DNA of 52,020 bases, from the NCBI GenBank assembly GCA_027592755.1, contig JAQCLE010000018.1, positions 1 to 52,020 of the forward strand. The letters run 5' to 3'. Source of the DNA: Bacteroidota bacterium (GTDB lineage: Bacteria; Bacteroidota; Bacteroidia; Cytophagales; Cyclobacteriaceae). Position numbers and translations under genes: made by a program. Positions within the stretch are counted from its first letter, which is position 1, and every line of letters begins with the position of its first letter. Below are positions 24,289-32,673 of the stretch, one piece after another. The notes beneath the pieces are model-generated. The model was not told the origin of the DNA, made no database searches, and saw only the letters and a program-made list of their open reading frames with translations.

Positions 24289-25333
24289 ACAATCGTTTAA
24301 TGAAGTATCCTGGTTTTCGGTAGAATGGTTCCACCCTGCCACTTTCCAAAACTTTACTTGGGAATACGCCACGGTTTTGTTTCTTCTTTTTGCAATTCCT
24401 TTTCTATTTGGTGTTAGGTGGGTTATATACTCCAGAATAAAGCAAAAATTATCTATTGCTCTCAACAAAAAGGACTTCAAATGGGAAGCTTCTACCTTAT
24501 TCCGATTTATTCCTAACATTCTCCTGGCACTAACATATACCATGATAATAGTGGCGTTGGCCAGGCCACAAAAAACGAATGAAAAATCTGAGCAATGGAC
24601 AGAAGGCATCGATATTATGCTGGTTATCGATACCTCAGAATCGATGCAGATTGAAGATTTTAAACCTAACAGGCTGGAAGCGGCCAAGGGTGTAGCAAGG
24701 GAGTTTATAGCCGGACGATTCCAGGATCGTATTGGTTTGGTAGTTTTTTCCGGAGATGCTTACTCAAAATCTCCTCTTACTACCGATTATCAACTGCTTT
24801 ACACTTACATCGATGACATCTCTTTCGATCAAATTGAAAGCAGAGGCACTGCTATCGGAAGTGCCCTGGCAGTTGGGACCAACAGGATGCGAGAGTCAGA
24901 ATCAAAATCAAAAGTCCTTATCCTGTTAAGCGATGGTGAAAACACAGCCGGTAATATCGATCCTATTACAGCTGCAGAACTTGCCAATGCCTATGACATT
25001 AAAATATATACCATCGCCATTGGAAAGGAGGGAAAAGTACCTTTCGGAACCGATTTCTTTGGCAGAACTCGATATATAGAGAATACGCTCGATGAAACCA
25101 CCCTCCGGGAAATTGCAAAAATTGGGAATGGCAGCTTTTATCGGGTTTCGAATAATTCGGCCCTCGAAGAAGTTTTCGCCATTATCGATGGATTGGAAAA
25201 AGCAGAAATAAAGGAAACTCACTTCAAAGACACAACTGATTTCTACCACATCTATTTAAAATGGGCCATTGTTTTCTTTCTCCTTTGGATGTTGGCCAAA
25301 ACAACCTTCATTTCAAACGTACTTCAGGATTAG
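24281..25333 (+). CDS. VWA-domain membrane protein, BatA-like
   Basis: 350 residues. Two N-terminal hydrophobic segments (about 28-46 and 74-90) and a C-terminal one (about 325-342) bracket a periplasmic-facing or cytoplasmic VWA domain. Its metal-ion-dependent adhesion motif is intact: 'Met-Leu-Val-Ile-Asp-Thr-Ser-Glu-Ser-Met' (DxSxS type), the Thr in 'Arg-Gly-Thr-Ala-Ile-Gly', and 'Leu-Leu-Ser-Asp-Gly-Glu-Asn' (Asp). This is the BatA type. With the DUF58 and BatD-like genes it makes an aerotolerance-type operon; the usual BatB and BatC/E partners are missing. It ends 13 codons after the last helix. Confidence 0.88.
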   Translation: MVEQSFNEVSWFSVEWFHPATFQNFTWEYATVLFLLFAIPFLFGVRWVIYSRIKQKLSIALNKKDFKWEASTLFRFIPNILLALTYTMIIVALARPQKTNEKSEQWTEGIDIMLVIDTSESMQIEDFKPNRLEAAKGVAREFIAGRFQDRIGLVVFSGDAYSKSPLTTDYQLLYTYIDDISFDQIESRGTAIGSALAVGTNRMRESESKSKVLILLSDGENTAGNIDPITAAELANAYDIKIYTIAIGKEGKVPFGTDFFGRTRYIENTLDETTLREIAKIGNGSFYRVSNNSALEEVFAIIDGLEKAEIKETHFKDTTDFYHIYLKWAIVFFLLWMLAKTTFISNVLQD

Positions 25334-25516
25334 GTAAAAAAAGAGCCCCAAAGTACTATCTACCTCAGGACTCAACCTGCTATGGAAAAAAATTTGATTT
25401 GATTCTGTTTTTGATATCTGTGTAAAATACAATTATTTATTAGAACAGTTTAAATATCATAAATTCTGATAATAAAACAAATTATTATTGAATATATTAG
25501 ATATTTTTTTAAAACC

Positions 25517-26254
25517 TCAGAAATCAAGAAGGGAGCGCAATTTGCCATATCCCAACCGGCTGACTGGAATCTTCTCATCTGAATGCAGTATTGCCAGATG
25601 GGAATCCTTCTCAAACTGCTCAATTTTCTTTAGTTGTCCAATTGCAATAATATAGGATCTGTGGCATCTTATGAACTCCCTGGAAGGCAAGTGATCCTCA
25701 AGGTATTTCATTGTCATCTGTTTAAGAAACTTCCTCCCGTCTGAATGAATAGTGACATAGTCATCTGCCGCCTCTATATAGACTATCTTTTCTATGTCGA
25801 TAATGTCAATCTTACTGCCCGTTCTTACAACAATCCTGGTTAATGGCCCTAATTCCCTACTTTCTTTGAGCCTTGCTATGCTATTATTATCGGAATTCGA
25901 TTTTATCCGTTCATATGCCTTAATCAACGCCTCATTGAACCTCTCCTGGGAATATGGCTTCAATAAATAATCAACAGCATTCTTTTCAAAAGCCTTAATT
26001 GCGAATTGATCATAAGCCGTACAAAAGATTATTTCAGGAATTTTGTCAATCAATTCCAGCATTTCAAAACCTGTAATTTTTGGCATTTGAATGTCAAGGA
26101 ACACCAAATCAGGTGAGTGCTCCTGAATTGCTTTCACTCCATCAAAACCGTTTTCACATTCGGCGATAATAATGACTTCCTTGTGTAGTTCCAGGTTAAA
26201 CATCAACATTTCCCTGGCAAGAGGCTCGTCATCAATAATTATCACCCTGATCAT
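25517..26254 (-). CDS. LytTR-type response regulator
   Basis: 245 residues. The receiver domain (1-120) has the acidic pair 'Asp-Asp-Glu-Pro' at 8-11, the phosphoacceptor Asp in 'Val-Phe-Leu-Asp-Ile-Gln-Met-Pro' at about 55, Thr/Ser at 'Phe-Cys-Thr-Ala-Tyr' and Lys in 'Leu-Leu-Lys-Pro-Tyr'. The C-terminal half is a LytTR DNA-binding domain ('Val-Tyr-Ile-Glu-Ala-Ala-Asp-Asp-Tyr-Val-Thr-Ile', 'Phe-Ile-Arg-Cys-His-Arg-Ser-Tyr'). The upstream kinase gene overlaps its start by four bases. The pair is downstream of a LiaF-like gene, so it may answer cell-envelope stress. Confidence 0.93.
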   Translation of the reverse strand: MIRVIIIDDEPLAREMLMFNLELHKEVIIIAECENGFDGVKAIQEHSPDLVFLDIQMPKITGFEMLELIDKIPEIIFCTAYDQFAIKAFEKNAVDYLLKPYSQERFNEALIKAYERIKSNSDNNSIARLKESRELGPLTRIVVRTGSKIDIIDIEKIVYIEAADDYVTIHSDGRKFLKQMTMKYLEDHLPSREFIRCHRSYIIAIGQLKKIEQFEKDSHLAILHSDEKIPVSRLGYGKLRSLLDF

Positions 26255-27291
26255 GCAGATGGTATTTGCGGTATTTTAAGAGTCACAATAAACAGATTTT
26301 CATTTCTATAAACATTGGTGAGATCATCCCGATCATAAATCAATTGCATCCTATGACTTACATTCTTTAATCCAATCCCCTGACCTTTTGCTGGTACTCC
26401 GGATGAATCAAAAGAGTTTTTGATCTCAATATGTAAGATACCATCGGCAAGCTTTGCAATTAAATTTATCATTGATGATTCTGTACTCTCATAAACTCCA
26501 TATTTAATTGCATTTTCCATCAATGGTTGTAATATCATATTTGGCAATTGACAAGTTTCAGCATCCGGACTTATATCCATTTGAATATCCAATTTGTCAC
26601 CGAATCTTACCTTTTCAATATCAAGATAAAGCATGATATTCTTCAATTCCTCCGTCAAATTCCCAATTTCTTCCTGCTTGTTTTTAACAGAATACCGCAT
26701 GAAATCAGATAACTTCAATATCATATCCCTTGCTTTCTCAGGTTTGTTTAGCGTCAGGGCGCTGATTGAATTAAGGCTGTTAAATATGAAATGAGGATTG
26801 ATTTGAAACTTAAGCATGTTCAATTCGGCTTCTTTCACTGCGGCAGCAAGCCGGCTCTCTGAATTTATCTTTTCCTGTAAATCAAAATAGTATTTGACCA
26901 TATAGTAGATCAAAACAATCACTGTATAATAAAACAGGCCTGCAAAGAGTTTGACGGGCATGAGGGTGGCAGTGTACTCAGAAGTTATATTAAAATATTG
27001 ATTGAGAAAGTAGTTGGATAGGAAAAAACACAGACCGACTATGAATATACCCCCTACTATATGGTTAATCATAGCGAATGTCGGAGATAGATTGCTGCTA
27101 AATCGCACTGCAAACCAGTAGCTGAAGCTCAAGCCAGCAAATAGAATATTAAATGACAGACTATCCGCAACTGCCAAATCCATGCTGGTTTCAAAAAAAT
27201 AGCGCAATAAAAAAATGTGGGCTGCACTTATTGCGACCCACATCGTGATAAAATAATATCGATTTGCGTTAAGTAGAAAAGGGTGATCCAT
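26251..27291 (-). CDS. LytS-like membrane sensor histidine kinase
   Basis: 346 residues. Four transmembrane helices fill about residues 10-135. The kinase part has the short His_kinase motif 'Phe-Gln-Ile-Asn-Pro-His-Phe-Ile-Phe-Asn-Ser-Leu-Asn-Ser' (phosphoacceptor His) and the ATP-binding N and G boxes, 'Leu-Met-Glu-Asn-Ala-Ile-Lys-Tyr-Gly' and 'Gly-Gln-Gly-Ile-Gly-Leu-Lys-Asn-Val'. It has no periplasmic sensing domain, so the signal is probably read in the membrane. Translationally coupled at both sides: its start overlaps the upstream stop as TAATG, its stop overlaps the response-regulator start. Confidence 0.93.
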   Translation of the reverse strand: MDHPFLLNANRYYFITMWVAISAAHIFLLRYFFETSMDLAVADSLSFNILFAGLSFSYWFAVRFSSNLSPTFAMINHIVGGIFIVGLCFFLSNYFLNQYFNITSEYTATLMPVKLFAGLFYYTVIVLIYYMVKYYFDLQEKINSESRLAAAVKEAELNMLKFQINPHFIFNSLNSISALTLNKPEKARDMILKLSDFMRYSVKNKQEEIGNLTEELKNIMLYLDIEKVRFGDKLDIQMDISPDAETCQLPNMILQPLMENAIKYGVYESTESSMINLIAKLADGILHIEIKNSFDSSGVPAKGQGIGLKNVSHRMQLIYDRDDLTNVYRNENLFIVTLKIPQIPSA

Positions 27292-27995
27292 TAAAAACTC
27301 TTAATCTCTCCTCCTCCAAAGATCGTTGTTCCTTTAATAATTAGCACCTGTTTTTGATCTGGAACTGTACCGAGAGAGGTACGCCTTCGTTCATCAGAAA
27401 ATCCTCCAAAGAGAGAAAAGACCTCAAACTTCAGTGTCCACGATTCGGGAACAATGATCTTAGTGCCTCCAAACATTGAAAAAGTATCCAATAAAACAAT
27501 TTCTTGTCCCAATTTTGCTTTCGATAAATCTAACTCCGACCCTCCCAATATAGAAGTAATCTTACCTCCTCTGAAATTCTGGCTTGTGACCTGGGTTTTC
27601 TGGCCACCTAAAATATTGAGCTCATCAATATAATCCACGTCATCTTTTGAATAGCCATGGTCATTATGCCGCCTTCTCAAAATTATACTGACCCCGGCAA
27701 GTATCAACAGTAAAGGCCAATATTGAAAAAGGGATCGAATTGAGATATTAAAGATATCCGGTAATAGAAAAACTGTGCCAATAATGAGCAACACAAGCCC
27801 TCCTTCCTTTCTCTCCTTTACCAGAAGAATGAACACCCCTATCACGATGAGGATCATCGGCCATGAAAAAAAGAAGAATGGGATATGAAAAGGAATAAAA
27901 AAGAGATCTCCCAATAAATTGTCCATTAAGAACAGTATCCCGATTGCGATAATCAGTACACCAACCCACTTTCGCTTATCATTTGATTCTGCCAT
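27291..27995 (-). CDS. LiaF-like membrane protein (DUF5668 plus LiaF-C type)
   Basis: 234 residues. Four short hydrophobic segments in the first 105 residues repeat a 'Trp-Pro-Met-Ile-Leu-Ile-Val-Ile-Gly-Val/Trp-Pro-Leu-Leu-Leu-Ile-Leu-Ala-Gly-Val' motif, as in DUF5668. The C-terminal half is a beta-rich domain with repeated 'Phe-Gly-Gly' and 'Leu-Gly-Gly', as in the LiaF C-terminal (cell-wall-active antibiotic response) domain. In Firmicutes LiaF inhibits a kinase; the same neighbourhood here (LiaF-like, kinase, LytTR regulator with one-base overlaps) suggests the same regulatory logic, although the kinase family is different. Confidence 0.85.
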   Translation of the reverse strand: MAESNDKRKWVGVLIIAIGILFLMDNLLGDLFFIPFHIPFFFFSWPMILIVIGVFILLVKERKEGGLVLLIIGTVFLLPDIFNISIRSLFQYWPLLLILAGVSIILRRRHNDHGYSKDDVDYIDELNILGGQKTQVTSQNFRGGKITSILGGSELDLSKAKLGQEIVLLDTFSMFGGTKIIVPESWTLKFEVFSLFGGFSDERRRTSLGTVPDQKQVLIIKGTTIFGGGEIKSF

Positions 27996-28168
27996 TTTGA
28001 TTTTGTTTAGTTGATTTATATTTCAAATAAACGGGTAAATGCCACCACTATAAATAACAAATCGGTGAACGCCCTGCCAATACCGGTAAACTGCATATTC
28101 ATTAGGGCAATACCATAGTCTAATCAACAATTGTCGGTCGTTAATCTCAAAAAGCTTAGATTTATAAA

Positions 28169-28648
28169 GTGAAGCGAATTGGGCACGTGACCATAATATT
28201 GATACTGATTTCTTGTAATAAAGGTCAGAAAAATTCAAATGCTTTGGACAAGAGGGCCATAGTTCAGAATGTCACCCAGATGCTGAATGATTACCACAAG
28301 GATATTGGCCAAAAGGGGCTTACTGCTGAATTTGACTATTTGGATCAGTCGGCAGATTTTTTCTGGGTACCTCCCGGATATGAAATAGCATTATCATACG
28401 ATTCAGTGAGGAATATTTTGGAAGGCAGTGCCAAGGCAGTTCGCTCAATTGAATTTCATTGGGATACCTTACAAATCTTTCCATTGTCAAATGAAATTGC
28501 AAATTATTCAGGAATTGTGAGTTCCCTCATGATTGATACCGCGGGCATCGAATCGAAGCGTTCAATGATAGAATCCGGAACGATCATCAAACGCGAAAAT
28601 GGCTGGAAATTATTAAGCGGCCAATCAAGAGTATTACTTGCTGAATAA
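28169..28648 (+). CDS. SnoaL-like lipoprotein
   Basis: 159 residues from a GTG start; no nearer ATG precedes the signal. 'Ile-Ile-Leu-Ile-Leu-Ile-Ser-Cys-Asn' is a lipoprotein signal, with Cys at residue 16. The mature part has the NTF2/SnoaL plan: a first helix ('Ala-Ile-Val-Gln-Asn-Val-Thr-Gln-Met-Leu-Asn-Asp-Tyr'), 'Phe-Phe-Trp-Val-Pro-Pro-Gly' and final strands 'Gly-Thr-Ile-Ile-Lys-Arg-Glu-Asn-Gly-Trp-Lys-Leu-Leu'. Periplasmic or outer-membrane role unknown. It overlaps the frame of the next gene by a few bases at most, and they are likely cotranscribed. Confidence 0.78.
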   Translation: MKRIGHVTIILILISCNKGQKNSNALDKRAIVQNVTQMLNDYHKDIGQKGLTAEFDYLDQSADFFWVPPGYEIALSYDSVRNILEGSAKAVRSIEFHWDTLQIFPLSNEIANYSGIVSSLMIDTAGIESKRSMIESGTIIKRENGWKLLSGQSRVLLAE

Positions 28649-28664
28649 AGAAATAACTCGCGTT

Positions 28665-29603
28665 ATGAAATTTATTCTTTTATCCATTCTAACATTTACC
28701 CTATATCAGACAGGAAGCAGTCAAAATTCTGTAGAGCCCGCCTTTGAAATACTCTCAGAATATCCTAACGTCAGGGATTTTACGATGTCTTCATCGGGAA
28801 ACGAGGGTTATGTAACGATACAAAGCACTCTGGAAGAAATATCTGTCATTGCCAAAATTGTTAAAAAATGGAATATCTGGCTTAACCCTGAAATTGTTTC
28901 CTTCTCAGGAAAGTATAAAGATATTGAGCCCTCTTTTTCACCAGATGGACTGAGACTTTACTTTGCATCCAACAGGCCTTTGACTGAATCAATGGATTCA
29001 CCGAAGGACTTTGACATCTGGTATATAGAGCGTGAAAATCCTGATAATCCCTGGAGTAAACCAATCAACATTGGTGAACCTATTAATACAGCATTGAATG
29101 AATTCTATCCTTCAGTCGTGGAAAACAAGAACCTGTACTTCACCAGTGATGCAACTGATTCAAAGGGAAGAGATGATATCTTTTTTAGTAAATGGAATGG
29201 GAACATGTATTCTCCTCCGGTGTCATTGAGCGATTCTATCAATACTGATGGATATGAATTCAATGCTTATGTTTCCCCGGATGAATCATTCATGATTTTT
29301 AGTGGTTATAATAGAGCAGACGGAATTGGCAGTGGTGATTTGTACATCAGTTTTCAGGACGAAAATCAAAATTGGTGTGCTGCTACGAACCTGGGTGAAT
29401 CCATTAATTCCAAAAGCATGGATTATTGCCCATTTGTAGATTTGACTTCTCAAACGCTATTCTTTACCAGTAGAATAAGTGCGTTCAGTCTGGTGAACGA
29501 TTTCCAATCAATTGAAGACCTTTCAAATGAGATCAATCAATATGAAAATGGATTGAGCAGAATTTATAAAGTCTCTGTTAAGGAATACCTAAAGAAACAT
29601 TAA
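28665..29603 (+). CDS. secreted PD40 / WD40-like propeller protein
   Basis: About 312 residues from ATG 28665, preferred over an upstream TTG because a signal peptide (ending near 'Gly-Ser-Ser-Gln-Asn') begins there. The mature part is a beta-propeller of PD40 repeats: 'Pro-Ser-Phe-Ser-Pro-Asp-Gly-Leu-Arg-Leu-Tyr-Phe-Ala-Ser-Asn-Arg-Pro', 'Tyr-Pro-Ser-Val...Leu-Tyr-Phe-Thr-Ser-Asp', 'Tyr-Val-Ser-Pro-Asp-Glu-Ser-Phe-Met-Ile-Phe-Ser-Gly' and 'Leu-Phe-Phe-Thr-Ser-Arg', with a recurrent 'Asp-Ile/Leu-Trp/Tyr-Tyr/Phe' motif. Such proteins bind other envelope proteins or act in T9SS accessory modules when fused to OmpA domains. Here no OmpA domain is present. The 3' flank to 29750 is gene-free. Confidence 0.85.
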   Translation: MKFILLSILTFTLYQTGSSQNSVEPAFEILSEYPNVRDFTMSSSGNEGYVTIQSTLEEISVIAKIVKKWNIWLNPEIVSFSGKYKDIEPSFSPDGLRLYFASNRPLTESMDSPKDFDIWYIERENPDNPWSKPINIGEPINTALNEFYPSVVENKNLYFTSDATDSKGRDDIFFSKWNGNMYSPPVSLSDSINTDGYEFNAYVSPDESFMIFSGYNRADGIGSGDLYISFQDENQNWCAATNLGESINSKSMDYCPFVDLTSQTLFFTSRISAFSLVNDFQSIEDLSNEINQYENGLSRIYKVSVKEYLKKH

Positions 29604-29749
29604 CTCAATTTTGAGGCATCCTGCTCTAATGTCTCAGATATCATTACTTTTCCGAAGCACTTCTTTAAGACCCGAAAATTCACTTTTTCTAATCATTCAT
29701 TGATAACATCCATTTAAATCAAACAACATAATAAATCAACATCAAGCCA

Positions 29750-30688
29750 ATGAAGGAAAGATTGTTCTCCTATCGCGTTTTGATTCTTTTGTCGTTTCTG
29801 GCCATCTATGTTATTTGGGGGACAACTTACCTGGCTATTCTAATTGGACTTACTGGTTTCCCTCCTTTCATGATGGCATCCATTCGCTTTATCATTGCCG
29901 GTGTCATATTGGTGGGCTATAGTTTAATCGCCGGTGAAGGATTTCCCCGTAAGTCTTCCATCATTAAAAATGCTTTCCTGGGTTTGGTCGTATTGGCCGG
30001 GGGTCAGGGGTCACTTTTCTGGTCTGAACAGCACATTACTTCGGGTTATGCTTCAGTGTTAGTAGCGACACTTCCAATGTGGTTTGTCGCTTTCGATAAG
30101 GCTAACTGGAAATATTACTTCTCTAATCCATACATTCTCTCAGGTTTAATAATCGGCTTTGGGGGAATCGTCCTTTTATTTCATGACAAGCTCAACGAAT
30201 CTCTATCAGAAGAGCAACTACATTCACAGTTGATGGCATCTGTCGTAGTTCTATTCGGTTCAATGTGCTGGGTGACAGGCACATTATATAACCGTTCAAG
30301 GTCGGCTCCAGGATCTATCTACAGCAACCTTGGATGGCAACTTTTGTGTGGTGCAGTCATTTGCTTTCTGATAAGCTGGATGTCAGGAGAGTTCGAAGTT
30401 CTGGACTGGTCCAAAGCAGGATTTATGGCCTGGGCAGCAGTACTGTACTTGTCAATTGCGGGGTCGGTCATTGCTTTTATTGCCTATACGTGGTTACTTA
30501 AGGAAAAACCATCTGCGATCGTTGGTACTTATGCATATATCAATCCAATAGTAGCCGTTTTCCTTGGATGGTTAGCTGCTGATGAGACTATCAACTTCAA
30601 ACAATTTGTAGGCATGACCATCATTATATTCAGCGCAGTTTTGATCAATCTAAATCGTGGCAGAGTGATTAAACTTTCATCCAAATAA
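29750..30688 (+). CDS. EamA-family drug/metabolite exporter (YedA-like)
   Basis: 312 residues, ten transmembrane helices in two EamA repeats. 'Ala-Ile-Tyr-Val-Ile-Trp-Gly-Thr-Thr-Tyr-Leu-Ala-Ile' in helix 1 is the classic opening. 'Trp-Ser-Glu-Gln-His-Ile-Thr-Ser-Gly-Tyr-Ala-Ser-Val-Leu' and, in the second half, 'Tyr-Ala-Tyr-Ile-Asn-Pro-Ile-Val-Ala-Val-Phe-Leu-Gly-Trp-Leu-Ala-Ala-Asp-Glu' are family landmarks. Probable inner-membrane exporter of metabolites or amino acids. It stands alone between gene-poor intervals. Confidence 0.92.
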   Translation: MKERLFSYRVLILLSFLAIYVIWGTTYLAILIGLTGFPPFMMASIRFIIAGVILVGYSLIAGEGFPRKSSIIKNAFLGLVVLAGGQGSLFWSEQHITSGYASVLVATLPMWFVAFDKANWKYYFSNPYILSGLIIGFGGIVLLFHDKLNESLSEEQLHSQLMASVVVLFGSMCWVTGTLYNRSRSAPGSIYSNLGWQLLCGAVICFLISWMSGEFEVLDWSKAGFMAWAAVLYLSIAGSVIAFIAYTWLLKEKPSAIVGTYAYINPIVAVFLGWLAADETINFKQFVGMTIIIFSAVLINLNRGRVIKLSSK

Positions 30689-31058
30689 ATAAGGACAAAA
30701 AGTCAGGATTATCTCATAAGAGATGCTACTTAGAATGAATTTTCAGAAATTGGAGAATTAATAGTTAACGCACATTGCCAGTTGAAGGGCTTCCCAGCCA
30801 AAATGGGAAAAGCGAATTATTATGAAGATGCTTGCCCGTGTGAGACGTTAACAGAGAAGCCGAAAACTAAGTACAAGCTCGAAATTGTTAAGATCCATTT
30901 TTTTATAGAGGGGGGTGATATCACATAAAGGCCAATGACAATTGGAAGAAAAACGAAGAGAAATATCAGGCTATTGAACAGCATGATGAATAAACATGTT
31001 ATAATTTCAGGATATGATTATTAAGAGAGATTAAAGATATAATCTCCGCAACTCAAGA
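30689..31058. other. gene-poor interval after the EamA gene
   Basis: About 370 bp without a supported gene. A plus-strand open stretch ends at 30928 and could encode 41 residues from ATG 30803 (with a Cys-Pro-Cys), but it has no recognisable family, weak context and no clear start. The remainder is AT-rich. Confidence 0.5.
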
Positions 31059-31083
31059 ATTGATGGTGTTTTTCACCATCAAT
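31059..31083. repeat. GGTG/CACC REP-like hairpin 5
   Basis: Ten-base perfect arms (ATTGATGGTG and its complement) around TTTTT. Same loop-proximal GGTG/CACC as the other four; the outer arm differs from them in paired changes. It sits five bases beyond the stop of the small ORF at 31088 and may also terminate it. Confidence 0.78.
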
Positions 31084-31087
31084 GATT

Positions 31088-31261
31088 TTAACTTACTTTC
31101 AGCATCTGCTGCTCAATACGTTCCAATCGATCACTCAATTCCTGAAGTTTATTAAGGATTAGGATGTGAGTTTTTTTGGCATCAATACCTACCGGACTTT
31201 CATCACTATGTATCGCACTGGCTATCGTATCATAAGTTTTTTGGTCAATTTCAAAATTCAT
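31088..31261 (-). CDS. 57-residue small protein, coiled-coil-like C-terminus
   Basis: Too short for an automatic 60-residue cut-off but looks real. It begins Met-Asn-Phe-Glu-Ile-Asp-Gln-Lys-Thr-Tyr-Asp, contains 'Ser-Pro-Val-Gly-Ile-Asp-Ala-Lys-Lys-Thr-His-Ile-Leu-Ile-Leu-Asn-Lys-Leu' and ends in an amphipathic helix ('Leu-Ser-Asp-Arg-Leu-Glu-Arg-Ile-Glu-Gln-Gln-Met-Leu') with Leu/Ile spaced as in a coiled coil. I recall similar 50-60 residue Bacteroidota proteins with the 'Pro-Val-Gly-Ile-Asp-Ala-Lys' centre, function unknown. ATG at 31259-31261. Stop is five bases from a REP-like hairpin. Confidence 0.65.
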   Translation of the reverse strand: MNFEIDQKTYDTIASAIHSDESPVGIDAKKTHILILNKLQELSDRLERIEQQMLKVS

Positions 31262-31364
31262 ATTCGTAATTTATTTAATTGTTGCTTCCACTTCACTTCT
31301 TTCTATTCGAGCTAATAAAAAAGCTAAGTGTAATAAGTCTAATTATGTCACTTTTCGCGTGGTA

Positions 31365-32486
31365 CTACATCCTATCCAACACCTGGGGCATACCTGCAAG
31401 TGACACTTCCTTACCTGTTCCCATTGACTCGTAAATCTTATCGATCATAAACATGTCACGAAGGCCCATCATACCACTGGCCGGGTTCGGTGTTTTGGTC
31501 ATCACACTCAGTGCTATGGCATCCATTTGTAACGCTTGCTGGTTCACCCGCGGGAAAACCATCGGACCAGCGGGTGTTGTCCCAGCCAGCCGGTTATATG
31601 AATAGGCAGGTTCAACACTAAATTCCCCTTGTTCCGCCCTGGCTTTGACATAGTTATATCCATCCTCGTAACTGGTTCGAAGTATATTTTTGGTTCCTGA
31701 TGGGAACTTCATCGACCATTCAAGCGTTCCCTCAATGTCGCTGTAGAATGCCTTATCTTTGGTTTTTTCAACAGCAGTAACGGCGGTAGGAAGCTCACCT
31801 AAAGTATAAATTGTTCCTTGCAGGGCGTAGATACCAACGTCCATCATTGGCCCACCACCAGCCATCACCTTATCAAGTCGCCACCTTTTTTTGTCGGTCA
31901 ATGGAAAAGCAAAGGCTGCATCGGTTTCAAGAACCTTACCATAAACCTGCTTTTGACCAAGACGCATCATTTCCAAATGGAAGGGATCGAAATGCAGTCG
32001 ATAGCCAACAAACAAACGCTTGTCCGTTTTAGCCGCTGCGTCAGTCATCCTCTTCCCTTCCGCATATGTGGTGGACATTGGTTTTTCACTGATCGCATGC
32101 TTGCCAGCCTGCAGCCCCCTTATAGTGTACTCGGCATGCATGTTATTGGGCATCGCAACATACACCATATCAATTTCAGGATTATTAGCGATCTCCTCAT
32201 AGTTGTCATAATTGTAGATGCTCTTATCGTCAAGATTATAATCGATAGCAAATTTTTCCGCTTTATCTGGGCTACCTGTAACGACACCAGCGAGGTAACA
32301 GTTCTTGGTGAATCTTAATCCGGGGCCCAGCTGGTTGGTGGCATATGATCCCAGACCCACCAGTGCTATGCCTAGTCTATCCTTATACAGTTTCTTCCTG
32401 CTAATGATATTAAATGCTGGCAATGATCCAATAGCTAAAACACCGCTGGTCTTTAGTGTGGTTGATAGAAAGCCTCTCCTTTTCAT
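31365..32486 (-). CDS. Tat-exported Gfo/Idh/MocA-family oxidoreductase
   Basis: 373 residues. Signal 'Met-Lys-Arg-Arg-Gly-Phe-Leu' is a twin-arginine motif followed by a hydrophobic stretch. The Rossmann domain shows 'Ile-Ala-Leu-Val-Gly-Leu-Gly-Ser-Tyr-Ala' for NAD(P) and the family motif 'Ser-Glu-Lys-Pro-Met-Ser' near residue 135 (catalytic Lys). The C-terminal substrate domain has 'Gly-Gly-Gly-Pro-Met-Met-Asp-Val-Gly-Ile-Tyr', typical of glucose-fructose-oxidoreductase-like members. It should act on a sugar or polyol in the periplasm; substrate unknown. Not linked to the SusCD remnant 13 kb away by operon. Confidence 0.92.
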   Translation of the reverse strand: MKRRGFLSTTLKTSGVLAIGSLPAFNIISRKKLYKDRLGIALVGLGSYATNQLGPGLRFTKNCYLAGVVTGSPDKAEKFAIDYNLDDKSIYNYDNYEEIANNPEIDMVYVAMPNNMHAEYTIRGLQAGKHAISEKPMSTTYAEGKRMTDAAAKTDKRLFVGYRLHFDPFHLEMMRLGQKQVYGKVLETDAAFAFPLTDKKRWRLDKVMAGGGPMMDVGIYALQGTIYTLGELPTAVTAVEKTKDKAFYSDIEGTLEWSMKFPSGTKNILRTSYEDGYNYVKARAEQGEFSVEPAYSYNRLAGTTPAGPMVFPRVNQQALQMDAIALSVMTKTPNPASGMMGLRDMFMIDKIYESMGTGKEVSLAGMPQVLDRM

Positions 32487-32673
32487 GATATTATAATTTT
32501 AGGAATTAATTCAAATATTCAATATGCTTAATTTAAGGAACCAAGATGACAGATAAAAGATTGACGGACAATAGTTACAATCTCAGACCGCCAATTTTTT
32601 ATATGGGTGGATATTTATAATTGAGCCGATTTTAACTTTTTTGAAAAATTGAATCCTTGTTCTAATAATCTTC

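Noticed and set aside
30734-30928. Open plus-strand stretch of 64 codons with ATG at 30803
   Set aside because: No recognised motif beyond a Cys-Pro-Cys, no clear ribosome site and no conserved context; kept only as a note.
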